DNA of 64,000 bases from Rhizobium sp. AC27/96 (GTDB taxonomy: Bacteria > Pseudomonadota > Alphaproteobacteria > Rhizobiales > Rhizobiaceae), in the NCBI RefSeq assembly GCF_001692325.1, contig NZ_LXKN01000018.1, positions 744,001 to 808,000 of the forward strand, in the 5' to 3' direction. A program made the position numbers and the translations under genes. The notes beneath the pieces are model-generated. The model did not search any database and had not been told where the DNA came from. It saw only the letters and a program-made list of their open reading frames with translations. The first letter of the stretch is position 1. Every line of letters starts with the position of its first letter. This document shows positions 54,202 to 61,951 of the stretch, one piece after another.

Positions 54202-54295
54202 CTGGGCGAATGCCGCCGGTGACTACAGGGGCCGCATAGCGCCATTCGTGGAATGCGTGCGGTGAGATAGATCTCCGGCAACGCTTGTCGCCCAG
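54202..54295 (+). ncRNA. Y RNA-like unit G, no tRNA module
   Basis: Helix 1 CTGGGCGA/TCGCCCAG (54202/54288), perfect. Helix 2 GCCGG/CCGGC core (54215/54275). The interior is a plain hairpin: CCGCA/TGCGG (54232/54258) with inner CATTC/GAATG (54243/54251). No T or D arm. May correspond to the second, non-tRNA-like Y RNA class seen beside YrlA elsewhere. Ends 53 bases before rtcB. Confidence 0.75.
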
Positions 54296-54348
54296 GCGGT
54301 GTGAAGAAAAGCAACTGAACAAGAAGGACTGCGGACGCAGAAAAGACA

Positions 54349-55767
54349 ATGACAACGGTAATGAGCGGACAGGATTTGATCGATGCCGGCATGAGCCAGG
54401 GGAAGTGGTTTCGCCCGGCCCTTGACGCGGCCAACGCGGTCTTGAGCAAGGGGGGCTCCGTGACGGATGCGCTGGAAGCGGCAAAGGCATTTGAGCCGGG
54501 GCCAACTCTGGCCTTGAAGGCGGACAACGACATCGAGATCTATTCCAACATCCGTGCTGAAAACGCCTTCGAGCAGGACAATGTCGAAAAGGTGAATGCG
54601 ACGATGCGCGCGCTCGTGCGCACGCCGGTCGTTCGGGCCGCGGCGATCATGCCGGATGCTTGCCCGGCTGGCCCGGTCGGAACGATCCCGGTCGGCGGCG
54701 TGGTCGCATCCGAAGCAATCCATCCGGGTATGCATTCGGCCGACATCTGCTGCTCCATGGCGATCTCGATTTTTCCGGGCGTGGATCCGAAGTCGCTGCT
54801 GGATGCCGTGCATGCGGTGACGCATTTCGGCCCTGGCGGCCGTCCGCGCGGCGCGCAGCTGAAGCCTTCAGACGCTACGCTTTCAGCCTTCCAGCAGAAC
54901 CCATACCTGCGCGACGGTGCGCTGAGCGTCGGGATCGAGCATTTCGCAACCCAGGGCGACGGCAATCATTTCGCCTATGTCGGAACGATGAAGTCGACCG
55001 GTGAAACCGCGCTTGTGACCCATCACGGATCGCGAGCACCGGGTGCCCGGCTCTACGACAAGGGTATGAAGGTCGCCAACCGGTTTCGCGAGCGCATCTC
55101 GCCCGAGACGCACAGGGAGAATGCTTGGATTCCGGCGGATACGGAGGAAGGTGACTTCTACTGGTCGGCGCTGCAGACGATCCGCCAGTGGACGAAGGAA
55201 AACCACTATGCGCTGCACGACATGGCGGCGGAAAGGCTGTCGGCCAAGGTCGCAGACCGCTTCTGGAACGAACATAACTTCGTCTTCCGCAAGTCGGACG
55301 GGCTGTTCTACCACGGAAAGGGTGCGACGCCTGCCTTCGACAACTGGGCGGACGACGCGACCGATCTGACCATCATTCCGCTCAACATGGCGGAGCCGAT
55401 CCTGATCGTACGCGGGTCGAACGCTGCCCATGGTCTCGGCTTCTCGCCGCATGGCGCCGGCCGCAACTTTTCGCGCAGCGCGCATATGAGGCAGTTGTCT
55501 GCTGAGTATGGCGCGGATTCGCGAGGCCTGAGCCCAAACAACATCGCGGCTATTCTGGAGAAGGAAACAAGCGGCCTGGACGCGCGCTTCTTCTCCGGTT
55601 TCGCGGATGTGTCGGAACTGCCGAGCGCCTACAAGAACGCTGCAAACGTGCGGGCACAGATCGAGCATTATGGCTTGGCCGAAGTGATCGATGAGGTGAT
55701 CCCCTACGGAAGCATCATGGCCGGCGACTGGCAGAAGACTGCACCATGGCGCAAAAAGCGTCAGTAA
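54349..55767 (+). CDS. rtcB: RtcB, 3'-phosphate RNA-splicing ligase
   Basis: 472 residues, longer than E. coli RtcB (about 408). Metal site: D132-I-C-C135 in MHSADICCSM (family usually DIGCG), GDGNHF with N206 and H207, and HHGSRAPGARLY. Guanylylated His about 368 in FSPHGAGRNFSR. Joins RNA 3'-phosphate or 2',3'-cyclic phosphate ends to 5'-OH ends with GTP and Mn2+. The start region has no good ribosome-binding site, so translation may depend on upstream RNA processing. No rtcA gene follows. Confidence 0.93.
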   Translation: MTTVMSGQDLIDAGMSQGKWFRPALDAANAVLSKGGSVTDALEAAKAFEPGPTLALKADNDIEIYSNIRAENAFEQDNVEKVNATMRALVRTPVVRAAAIMPDACPAGPVGTIPVGGVVASEAIHPGMHSADICCSMAISIFPGVDPKSLLDAVHAVTHFGPGGRPRGAQLKPSDATLSAFQQNPYLRDGALSVGIEHFATQGDGNHFAYVGTMKSTGETALVTHHGSRAPGARLYDKGMKVANRFRERISPETHRENAWIPADTEEGDFYWSALQTIRQWTKENHYALHDMAAERLSAKVADRFWNEHNFVFRKSDGLFYHGKGATPAFDNWADDATDLTIIPLNMAEPILIVRGSNAAHGLGFSPHGAGRNFSRSAHMRQLSAEYGADSRGLSPNNIAAILEKETSGLDARFFSGFADVSELPSAYKNAANVRAQIEHYGLAEVIDEVIPYGSIMAGDWQKTAPWRKKRQ

Positions 55768-55774
55768 ACATGGG

Positions 55775-55797
55775 GGAAGGCGGCAAGCCCGCCTTCC
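55775..55797 (+). terminator. Terminator-like hairpin after rtcB
   Basis: GGAAGGCGG (55775-55783) / CCGCCTTCC (55789-55797), perfect 9 bp, loop CAAGC, 7 bases past the rtcB stop. No T tract follows; likely the operon end all the same. Confidence 0.55.
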
Positions 55798-56006
55798 TGC
55801 CATTGACCGTCTCGATCTGACACTTCCCGTCATTTTGGCGTTCGCCCGATCAAGCAACGAAAAGCCAAATACTCAGAAGGCCGGAAAATCTCAGCTTCAA
55901 AGCGATATTGCCACAATTACGCCTGCCGTTTCCGGAATTGTCGGCGGCACATACCCTGCCAAGGCGGGGCGCAGACCCGTGCGTTCTTCGGGAAGTTGGT
56001 TGTGAC

Positions 56007-56792
56007 ATGAAGACTGTTAAATTGGTTCTTTTGCCCGTTCTGGCCGTACTGATGACAAGCGTCTCGGTACATGCCCAAGAATGGAGATATTTGCCTGACT
56101 ATGGCGACGAGCCGGATTATGGCTATGCACCTCCCCGCTATCTGCGTCAGGCGCCGCCGCCGCGCTATCGCGATGATCCGCGTTTGAACGATGACTATTA
56201 TTACCGGGGTGATGGCTACGGCTACTATGACGACGAAGACGGCGATTTCCCGCCGCCGCCCCGTCCACAGCGGCGTGGCTCGATCGGTTCGGGCGCGGCC
56301 TCTCCCCAGCTCAATTCCGGTCTCAAGGATGACAGGCGTGCAAGCCTGGCGCAGTCGCCCATTCCGCGCAAGGTTGTCCCCTTCTCCGGCTACGACCCCG
56401 GCACGATCGTGATCTCCACCAAGGAAAAGCGTCTCTACCTTGTGCTCGGCGATGGAACCGCCGTCAAATACGGCATCGGTGTCGGCAAGCAGGGTTTCGC
56501 ATGGAAGGGCACGGAGACGATCAGCCGCAAGGCAGAGTGGCCGAGCTGGACGCCGCCCAAGGAAATGATCGCGCGCCGGCCGGAGCTACCTGACCATATG
56601 GAGGGCGGCCTCAACAACCCCCTTGGAGCAAGAGCGCTTTATCTCGGCTCGACCCTCTACCGCATCCACGGTACCAACGAACCCAACTCGATCGGCAAGG
56701 CCGTATCCTCTGGCTGCATCCGCATGGCAAATCCTGATGTGATGGACCTCTATGGCCGGGTCGGCGTGGGTACCAAGGTCGTGGTACTTTGA
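56007..56792 (+). CDS. L,D-transpeptidase (YkuD domain), secreted
   Basis: 261 residues. Signal peptide MKTVKLVLLPVLAVLMTSVS with cleavage after VHAQ. Tyr/Asp/Pro-rich linker (about residues 20-100) suited to cell-envelope extension, then the YkuD domain: IVISTKEKRLYLVLGDG, and the catalytic IHGTNEPNSIGKAVSSGCIR with H about 221 and C about 237. Cross-links peptidoglycan 3-3 or anchors proteins. ATG at 56007 is preferred as it opens the signal peptide. Confidence 0.9.
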   Translation: MKTVKLVLLPVLAVLMTSVSVHAQEWRYLPDYGDEPDYGYAPPRYLRQAPPPRYRDDPRLNDDYYYRGDGYGYYDDEDGDFPPPPRPQRRGSIGSGAASPQLNSGLKDDRRASLAQSPIPRKVVPFSGYDPGTIVISTKEKRLYLVLGDGTAVKYGIGVGKQGFAWKGTETISRKAEWPSWTPPKEMIARRPELPDHMEGGLNNPLGARALYLGSTLYRIHGTNEPNSIGKAVSSGCIRMANPDVMDLYGRVGVGTKVVVL

Positions 56793-56875
56793 TAGCGCCC
56801 CGGCGCTGCCGGGGACTGCCAATCCGGAAAGGTCACGCCGATTTCGCGCAAGATGTCGAAACCAGCCCGTGATGC

Positions 56876-57784
56876 TCACTTGGCCGATACGGTTGATTTT
56901 GACCAGGCGGGATCACTGGAAGGATCCGTCGACCAGAACTGAATATCCGCGAAGTCGATGGATTGCGTCACATCAGGCAGCGTGTCCCGATAGATCCCGA
57001 AGCGTGGTTGAGTGTCGATGAAGGGGTGGCCGTCCTGATCCCGCATGCCATGATCGAGAAAGCCAAGGCGCCCTGTGTAAGAGATGTCGCAATCCCGGCC
57101 GTTGAGATGGACCTGTAAGGCGCTTTCTCCCTCCGTCAGGCTGGGTTTGAGCATTACGTTCACATCATTCCATTGACCCAGATTCAGATGCCACGGCCCG
57201 CAGACTATCCTGGATTGACCGGCATTGCAGTCAGCGCTTCCCCTCACCTTGGCGACAAAGTTCGCGCCCGTCTCCGTCGGTATGGCCTCTATCTTGAAGA
57301 GCGGGTTCGCCGCCTGGCACATTCCGAGAGGTTTTGTCTCCTCGGTCGGAATATTCTGCTTCACCTGATGAATGACGGTGCGGTTGCCGATCCCTCGCCA
57401 GGGAGCTTCCAGCCGAAAGGCAAAGTGATACCAGGTCGGCCTGTCGAATTTGACGACCTGCTTCCTGATCTGGATTTCTACCCGTTCGGTTGGCGCGTCG
57501 CCGACACTTTGGTCGGGGGCGTCCCCTGGATGCACGGTGAGACGCAATATCGGCCTGGCAGGAGAAGAAAGATCGCAAACGATACGCGATCTCCATAGAG
57601 CAGGGTCCAGCCTGCTGCTGATCTTCCAAAGCTTCGATGGATGCTCGCTGTCGGCGGCACACAGGTCGGCAAAGCTGCCCGAGAGCGTGGGCATGGCATC
57701 CTGTGCCAAGGCCTCCGATCCGTTCGAGGCGGCCAGGCACAATAGAACGAAGGCAAGCTGCAGCATCTTCAGAGGCATCATCAT
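56876..57784 (-). CDS. Secreted polysaccharide lyase (heparin lyase I-like fold)
   Basis: 302 residues. Signal peptide MMMPLKMLQLAFVLLCLAAS ending EALAQ. Mature jelly-roll domain: RVEIQIRKQVVKFDRPTWYH FAFRL, VIHQVKQ, WNDVNVMLKPSL, FLDHGMRDQDGHPFIDTQPR FGIYRD, the pattern of the Polysacc_lyase (PF14099) family. Substrate unknown; such genes often act on the cell's own or plant polysaccharide. GGAAAAGG precedes the triple ATG. Confidence 0.78.
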   Translation of the reverse strand: MMMPLKMLQLAFVLLCLAASNGSEALAQDAMPTLSGSFADLCAADSEHPSKLWKISSRLDPALWRSRIVCDLSSPARPILRLTVHPGDAPDQSVGDAPTERVEIQIRKQVVKFDRPTWYHFAFRLEAPWRGIGNRTVIHQVKQNIPTEETKPLGMCQAANPLFKIEAIPTETGANFVAKVRGSADCNAGQSRIVCGPWHLNLGQWNDVNVMLKPSLTEGESALQVHLNGRDCDISYTGRLGFLDHGMRDQDGHPFIDTQPRFGIYRDTLPDVTQSIDFADIQFWSTDPSSDPAWSKSTVSAK

Positions 57785-58139
57785 CAACCTTTTCCGGGAG
57801 AGAATGCGGGGTCTGCAAAGTGGTGGCTTCAGCCAGCTTTCTTGGACGACTCTATGGTCGTGAAGCCTCGAATCCAGCTCTACCGACCATGAAATACAAG
57901 TCAAGAGTAGCTAGGTTGAAGCCATGCGATCGGGAGATCGCAATTCCATTCCAGGGCGAATCCACCAGTTGGGCGACCATGATCAAGGTGGCGATGCCCA
58001 GCGAGCGCGTTTACCATCGGACTTGAGTTTGCTCTTGCGCTGCCCGCCGGATGGTCGCAAAACGTTTTGAAATGTCTGCTAGCACTACCGCCCCCAGGCG
58101 ACCTTGGCCTTGTCGAATTCGAGACCCGAAAGCAATTCA
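57785..58139. other. Divergent gap, lyase / serA
   Basis: 355 bases holding both promoters. Several overlapping short plus-strand frames lack support. No strong structure noted. Confidence 0.4.
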
Positions 58140-59378
58140 ATGACCATTCAACTTTCTCTTCCGCGCGACCGGATTTCCGTCCTTCTGCTCGAGGGCATCA
58201 GCCAGAGCGCCGTGGACTATTTTTCCTCGTCCGGTTACGTCAATCTCACTCATTTGCCAAAGGCGCTTGATGACAAGGATCTCAAAAGCCTCATCGCCGA
58301 GGCGCACATTATCGGAATTCGCTCTCGCACCCAGCTGACGGAGGAAATTTTCAACTCCGCCAGAAAGCTCATGGCGGTGGGCTGCTTTTCCGTCGGGACA
58401 AACCAGGTCGATCTGGATGCGGCCCGCCGGCGCGGCATCCCCGTATTCAATGCTCCCTATTCGAACACGCGCTCCGTCGCCGAACTGGTAATCGGTGAGA
58501 TCATAGTGCTGACCAGGCGCATTTTCCCGCGTTCGGTTTCTGCTCATGAAGGCGGCTGGGACAAATCCGCCGAAGGCAGCCGCGAAGTGCGCGGAAAGAC
58601 CCTCGGCATCGTGGGCTACGGCAATATCGGTTCGCAGCTCAGCGTTCTTGCGGAAAGCATGGGCATGAACGTGCGCTACTTCGATCCCTCGGACAAGCTT
58701 CGCCACGGCAACTCCGAATCGATGGCGACGCTCGGCGAACTTCTCGAAATTTCGGACTTCGTGACGATGCACGTTCCGGAGACCAGCTCGACGCAAAACA
58801 TGATAACCGAGACCGAATTTCGCCGAATGAAAAAGGGCGCCATCTTCATCAACAATTCCCGTGGGACTGTGGTGGATCTGACGGCGCTGGCGAAGGTCTT
58901 GAAGGAAGGTCATCTCGCGGGCGCGGCCGTGGACGTGTTCCCGAAGGAGCCGGCGTCAAACAACGAGCGCTTCGAAACACCGCTGCAAGGTTTGAGCAAT
59001 GTAATTCTGACGCCGCATATCGGCGGGTCGACCGAGGAAGCCCAGGAGCGCATCGGGAGGGAAGTCTCGCGGAAGCTCGTGGAGTATTCCGATATCGGCT
59101 CGACCCTCGGCGCCGTCAACTTCCCCCAGGTTCAGCTGCCGCCACGCTCAAACGGCACGCGTTTCATCCATGTTCATGAAAATCGCCCCGGCATGCTGAA
59201 CAGTCTGAACACGATCTTTTCGTCCCGCTCGCTCAATATCGTCGGTGAATTCCTGCAGACCTACGGCGAAACGGGTTACGTGGTCATCGAGGCAGAGGGC
59301 GTCGGCCAGACGGCGGACGAGATACTGGACGCGCTTCGCAAAATTCCGGGCACGATACGAGCACGCCTGCTTTACTGA
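58140..59378 (+). CDS. serA: D-3-phosphoglycerate dehydrogenase with ACT domain
   Basis: 412 residues, same length class as E. coli SerA. VGCFSVGTNQVDLDAARRRG, NAD motif LGIVGYGNIGSQLSVLAESM, catalytic Arg/Glu/His in NNSRGTVVDLTAL and TPHIGGSTEEAQERIGREV, C-terminal ACT domain RFIHVHENRPGMLNSLN for serine feedback. First step of serine synthesis. ATG at 58140 preferred; weak ribosome-binding site. Rhizobia often have another, longer SerA, so this may be a second copy. Confidence 0.92.
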   Translation: MTIQLSLPRDRISVLLLEGISQSAVDYFSSSGYVNLTHLPKALDDKDLKSLIAEAHIIGIRSRTQLTEEIFNSARKLMAVGCFSVGTNQVDLDAARRRGIPVFNAPYSNTRSVAELVIGEIIVLTRRIFPRSVSAHEGGWDKSAEGSREVRGKTLGIVGYGNIGSQLSVLAESMGMNVRYFDPSDKLRHGNSESMATLGELLEISDFVTMHVPETSSTQNMITETEFRRMKKGAIFINNSRGTVVDLTALAKVLKEGHLAGAAVDVFPKEPASNNERFETPLQGLSNVILTPHIGGSTEEAQERIGREVSRKLVEYSDIGSTLGAVNFPQVQLPPRSNGTRFIHVHENRPGMLNSLNTIFSSRSLNIVGEFLQTYGETGYVVIEAEGVGQTADEILDALRKIPGTIRARLLY

Positions 59379-59389
59379 TACCCGCGGAT

Positions 59390-59782
59390 CTAACGCCGAG
59401 GATGATCGGGAACCTGCCATGCTGTCGGTAGATCGGCAAAATTACCCCATCGTTCCCATTTTAGATCGGATCGGCCGCTGGGGCGGGATGCCAAACCCCA
59501 CTGCGGCGGATCGGGCCAGCCAAACCAGACGTTTTCGATCAGCAGTAAATCCTCACCGCCCGATGAGGCTATGAACTCGACCTCTGCTGAAACGAACCAA
59601 TCCTTCTGGTGGCCGAAAATGCCATCGGAAGGAAAGCGTTTCCATGGGACTGGCTGCCATTTGATCGGCATCATCGCACGCTCGTGAAATGCCCGCCTTT
59701 GAGCGTCCGCGGCGCTGGCGGCCATTTCCCAGGGATCAGGCTCCCATCCAGGCGTGAACTCATCGTGTCGATAAAGGCTCAT
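59390..59782 (-). CDS. Hypothetical protein
   Basis: 130 residues from an ATG at 59782 (one at 59794 is the alternative). Trp/Pro-rich: MSLYRHDEFTPGWEPDPWEM, WQPVPWKRFPSDGIFGHQKD, LLIENVWFGWPDPPQWGLAS. No domain recognised. Convergent with serA (11-base gap) and upstream-adjacent to a SMI1/KNR4 gene on the other strand. Confidence 0.6.
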   Translation of the reverse strand: MSLYRHDEFTPGWEPDPWEMAASAADAQRRAFHERAMMPIKWQPVPWKRFPSDGIFGHQKDWFVSAEVEFIASSGGEDLLLIENVWFGWPDPPQWGLASRPSGRSDLKWERWGNFADLPTAWQVPDHPRR

Positions 59783-60014
59783 GCTCCCAATCACAATTTG
59801 AACGGTGTCACTTCGCTCTTTGCAAAGAAGCGGTTTGCAAAACCATATTTATCCCAAACACGCGCCAGGCGGAAATCATGTGTTTCCCTCAATGTGCAGA
59901 GGCGGATATTAGTGATAGCCGGGGATCAAGAGCCACACGCCGCCGAACGGCTTGAACAATTTCCTTTCTGCTGATGGACTCGTACAAACGAGAGCCGCAA
60001 CCACGAGGACAGAT

Positions 60015-60569
60015 ATGATCTTTGCAGACTATGTCGAGGCTTTACGGCACGTCTATTCCAAGCATGACGCCCATCTCAATCTTGCCGAAGGCAATGCGGA
60101 GACGGCGCTGGCCGAAGCAGAAGCGCGGCTTGGCTTCTCACTGGATCCCGACTTGCGTGAGGCATGGCGCATAGCTGACGGCAGTGAACATGAAGTGCGT
60201 GTTTTTCTAAGGCCGGACTTTCTGACAGGATATGATTTTCTGTCTCTGGCTTCCGCCCAAAAGGCGCGAGCCAGTATGGAACGCGTATCCCCTCAGTATG
60301 TCGGATATTCCGAACCCTCGCCCCGCGACCCGCGCATCCGCGATGGCTGGTTTCAGCGCGGATGGCTTCCGTTTGCGGCCTTCGGCGGCAACTCCCTCAT
60401 GTTGATCCAGGATTATACCCCCACCGAGAAAGGGAAGATCGGGCAGATCATCGCCTTCACGCATGACCCGGATGAGATCAGCTATGTAGCGTCGGACTTC
60501 CGCACCTTTCTCAAGCTTTCGCTGCAGGCCATCAAGGACGATCCCGAAGAGTTCCTCGAGCTATTTTAG
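60015..60569 (+). CDS. SMI1/KNR4 family protein
   Basis: 184 residues. LAEAEARLGFSLDPDLREAW, the hallmark of SMI1/KNR4 domains, then DFLTGYDFLSLASAQ, GWLPFAAFGGNSLMLIQDYT. Many such proteins are immunity factors against contact-dependent or type VI toxins; no toxin is seen here, so it could be an orphan immunity gene. GAGGACAGAT precedes the ATG at 60015. Confidence 0.82.
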   Translation: MIFADYVEALRHVYSKHDAHLNLAEGNAETALAEAEARLGFSLDPDLREAWRIADGSEHEVRVFLRPDFLTGYDFLSLASAQKARASMERVSPQYVGYSEPSPRDPRIRDGWFQRGWLPFAAFGGNSLMLIQDYTPTEKGKIGQIIAFTHDPDEISYVASDFRTFLKLSLQAIKDDPEEFLELF

Positions 60570-60607
60570 AACCGCAGCGCAAGGCGGAGCTCTCGACAAG
60601 CGCACAG

Positions 60608-61951
60608 CTAATCCTTCTGCTTCGTGCTTAGTCTCTTTAGCTTCTCATTGAATGTTCTGTGCGGCACCTGCAAACGCTCGGCGGCGAGGCTAACCTTGCC
60701 GTCAGCAGCATTCAGAGCCTGCTCAATGACCTTGAGCTCGAACTGATCGACAAGTTCAGACAGAGATGCGCCATCCACCGACGCAACCGCACGCTCCCCG
60801 GCCTCTGGTTGCCAGTCGAGCCCAAGCGCACGGCGCTCTGCCAGAAGTTTGAGTTGGCGCACATTACCGGGCCAGGTATAGCCCAGGATGAACCGCATCT
60901 CTTCCGGCGCCAGCGGCCGGAAACCTCGGTCAAGCCGCTGCGTCATCGACTGCGTGAAATGCTCGAAGAGCAGCACCGCATCATGGCCACGATCTCGCAA
61001 AGGCGGAATGCCGATCTCCGCCGCTACCAACCGGTAATAAAGATCTTCGCGAAAATGCCCCTGCGAGACTCGATCACGTAAATCCTCCTTGGTGGCCGAC
61101 AGCACGCGGACATCGATCGGTATTTCCTTGTTCGAGCCCAAACGCGTGATCTTGCGCTCCTGCAGGACGCGCAGCAGCTTTGCCTGGATGCCAAGCGGCA
61201 TGCTTTCGATCTCATCAAGGAAGATCGTGCCGCCATTGGCGAATTCGAACTTGCCGATGCGCGTGCCTGATGCTCCCGTAAACGCTCCTGTCTCGTGGCC
61301 GAAAAGCTCGCTCTCGACGATATCAAGCGGCAGCGCGGCACAATTGATTGCGACATAGGGCTCCAAGCGGCGTGGACTGCAATCATGCAGCAGCCGTGCG
61401 ACAACCTCCTTGCCCGCACCGGTTTCGCCCTTGATGAGCACGTCCACGGGATAGCCAGCAAGCTGCTCGATAGCCGCCTTCAGGCGCGTGGTCGCCTGAT
61501 CGGTGCCGAGCAGCATGCGCTCCAGCTTTGCCCTTGTCGTATTGGCCTGCTCCAATGACAGGAGGCGCTTGCGAAGCCCCGCTTGCTCCAGCGCATTTTG
61601 AACCGTGCCGATCAATTGTTCCGGGACATAAGGCTTGGTGAGGAAATTGAATGCACCGGCCTGGATGGCCGCGACCGCCATGGGCACGTCGCCATGTCCG
61701 CTCAGCATGATTACGGGAAGATCCGGCCAATTCTTCTTGAGGATGGGGAGCAGATCGAGACCGGACATGCCCGGCATGCGCACATCGGAAATCACCAGAT
61801 CGACCGACCTAGAGCGCAGGATTCGCAATGCCTCGCTACCGTCGGGCGCCTCGACCACGGAGAGTTCGTTCAGAAAAAGCCATTGGGCGAGCGAACGCCG
61901 CAATGCCGGATCATCTTCGATCAGCAATATGGCCGGCAGAGCCTCCGTCAT
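60608..61951 (-). CDS. dctD: DctD-type sigma-54 response regulator
   Basis: 447 residues. Receiver domain with phosphoacceptor D56 in VISDVRMPGMSG. AAA+ domain: Walker A GETGAGKEVVARLL (about 175), GAFTGA loop, GGTIFLDEIESMP. C-terminal Fis-type HTH LAAERLQVPHRTFNEKLKRL. Partner of DctB (start overlaps dctB stop as ATGA). In rhizobia DctBD turns on dctA for C4-dicarboxylate uptake; dctA is not in the window. Confidence 0.9.
   Translation of the reverse strand: MTEALPAILLIEDDPALRRSLAQWLFLNELSVVEAPDGSEALRILRSRSVDLVISDVRMPGMSGLDLLPILKKNWPDLPVIMLSGHGDVPMAVAAIQAGAFNFLTKPYVPEQLIGTVQNALEQAGLRKRLLSLEQANTTRAKLERMLLGTDQATTRLKAAIEQLAGYPVDVLIKGETGAGKEVVARLLHDCSPRRLEPYVAINCAALPLDIVESELFGHETGAFTGASGTRIGKFEFANGGTIFLDEIESMPLGIQAKLLRVLQERKITRLGSNKEIPIDVRVLSATKEDLRDRVSQGHFREDLYYRLVAAEIGIPPLRDRGHDAVLLFEHFTQSMTQRLDRGFRPLAPEEMRFILGYTWPGNVRQLKLLAERRALGLDWQPEAGERAVASVDGASLSELVDQFELKVIEQALNAADGKVSLAAERLQVPHRTFNEKLKRLSTKQKD

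Larger units (their letters stand above)
53359..54295 (+). repeat. Tandem array of seven Y RNA-like elements
   Basis: Seven units (A-G, 94-137 bases each) between rsr and rtcB. Each has helix 1 whose 5' strand ends in CGA (CAA in E) followed by ATGC, and whose 3' strand begins TCG (TTG in E); a second helix; then a conserved TACA. The helix sequences differ among units but complementarity is kept. Linkers of 8-18 bases; three contain GGCTGAAA or GCTGAAAT. In known systems Ro60 binds this helix in Y RNAs. No unit has protein-coding signature. Confidence 0.85.

Noticed and set aside
53340..54300. CRISPR-like array
   Set aside because: The repeated motif is degenerate, spacing is 94-160 bases, and the intervals pair as RNA helices; the CARF-type domain of RtcR is not evidence of CRISPR.
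53629..54505. Several short protein frames between rsr and rtcB
   Set aside because: No ribosome-binding sites or homology; the sequence is constrained by RNA pairing instead.
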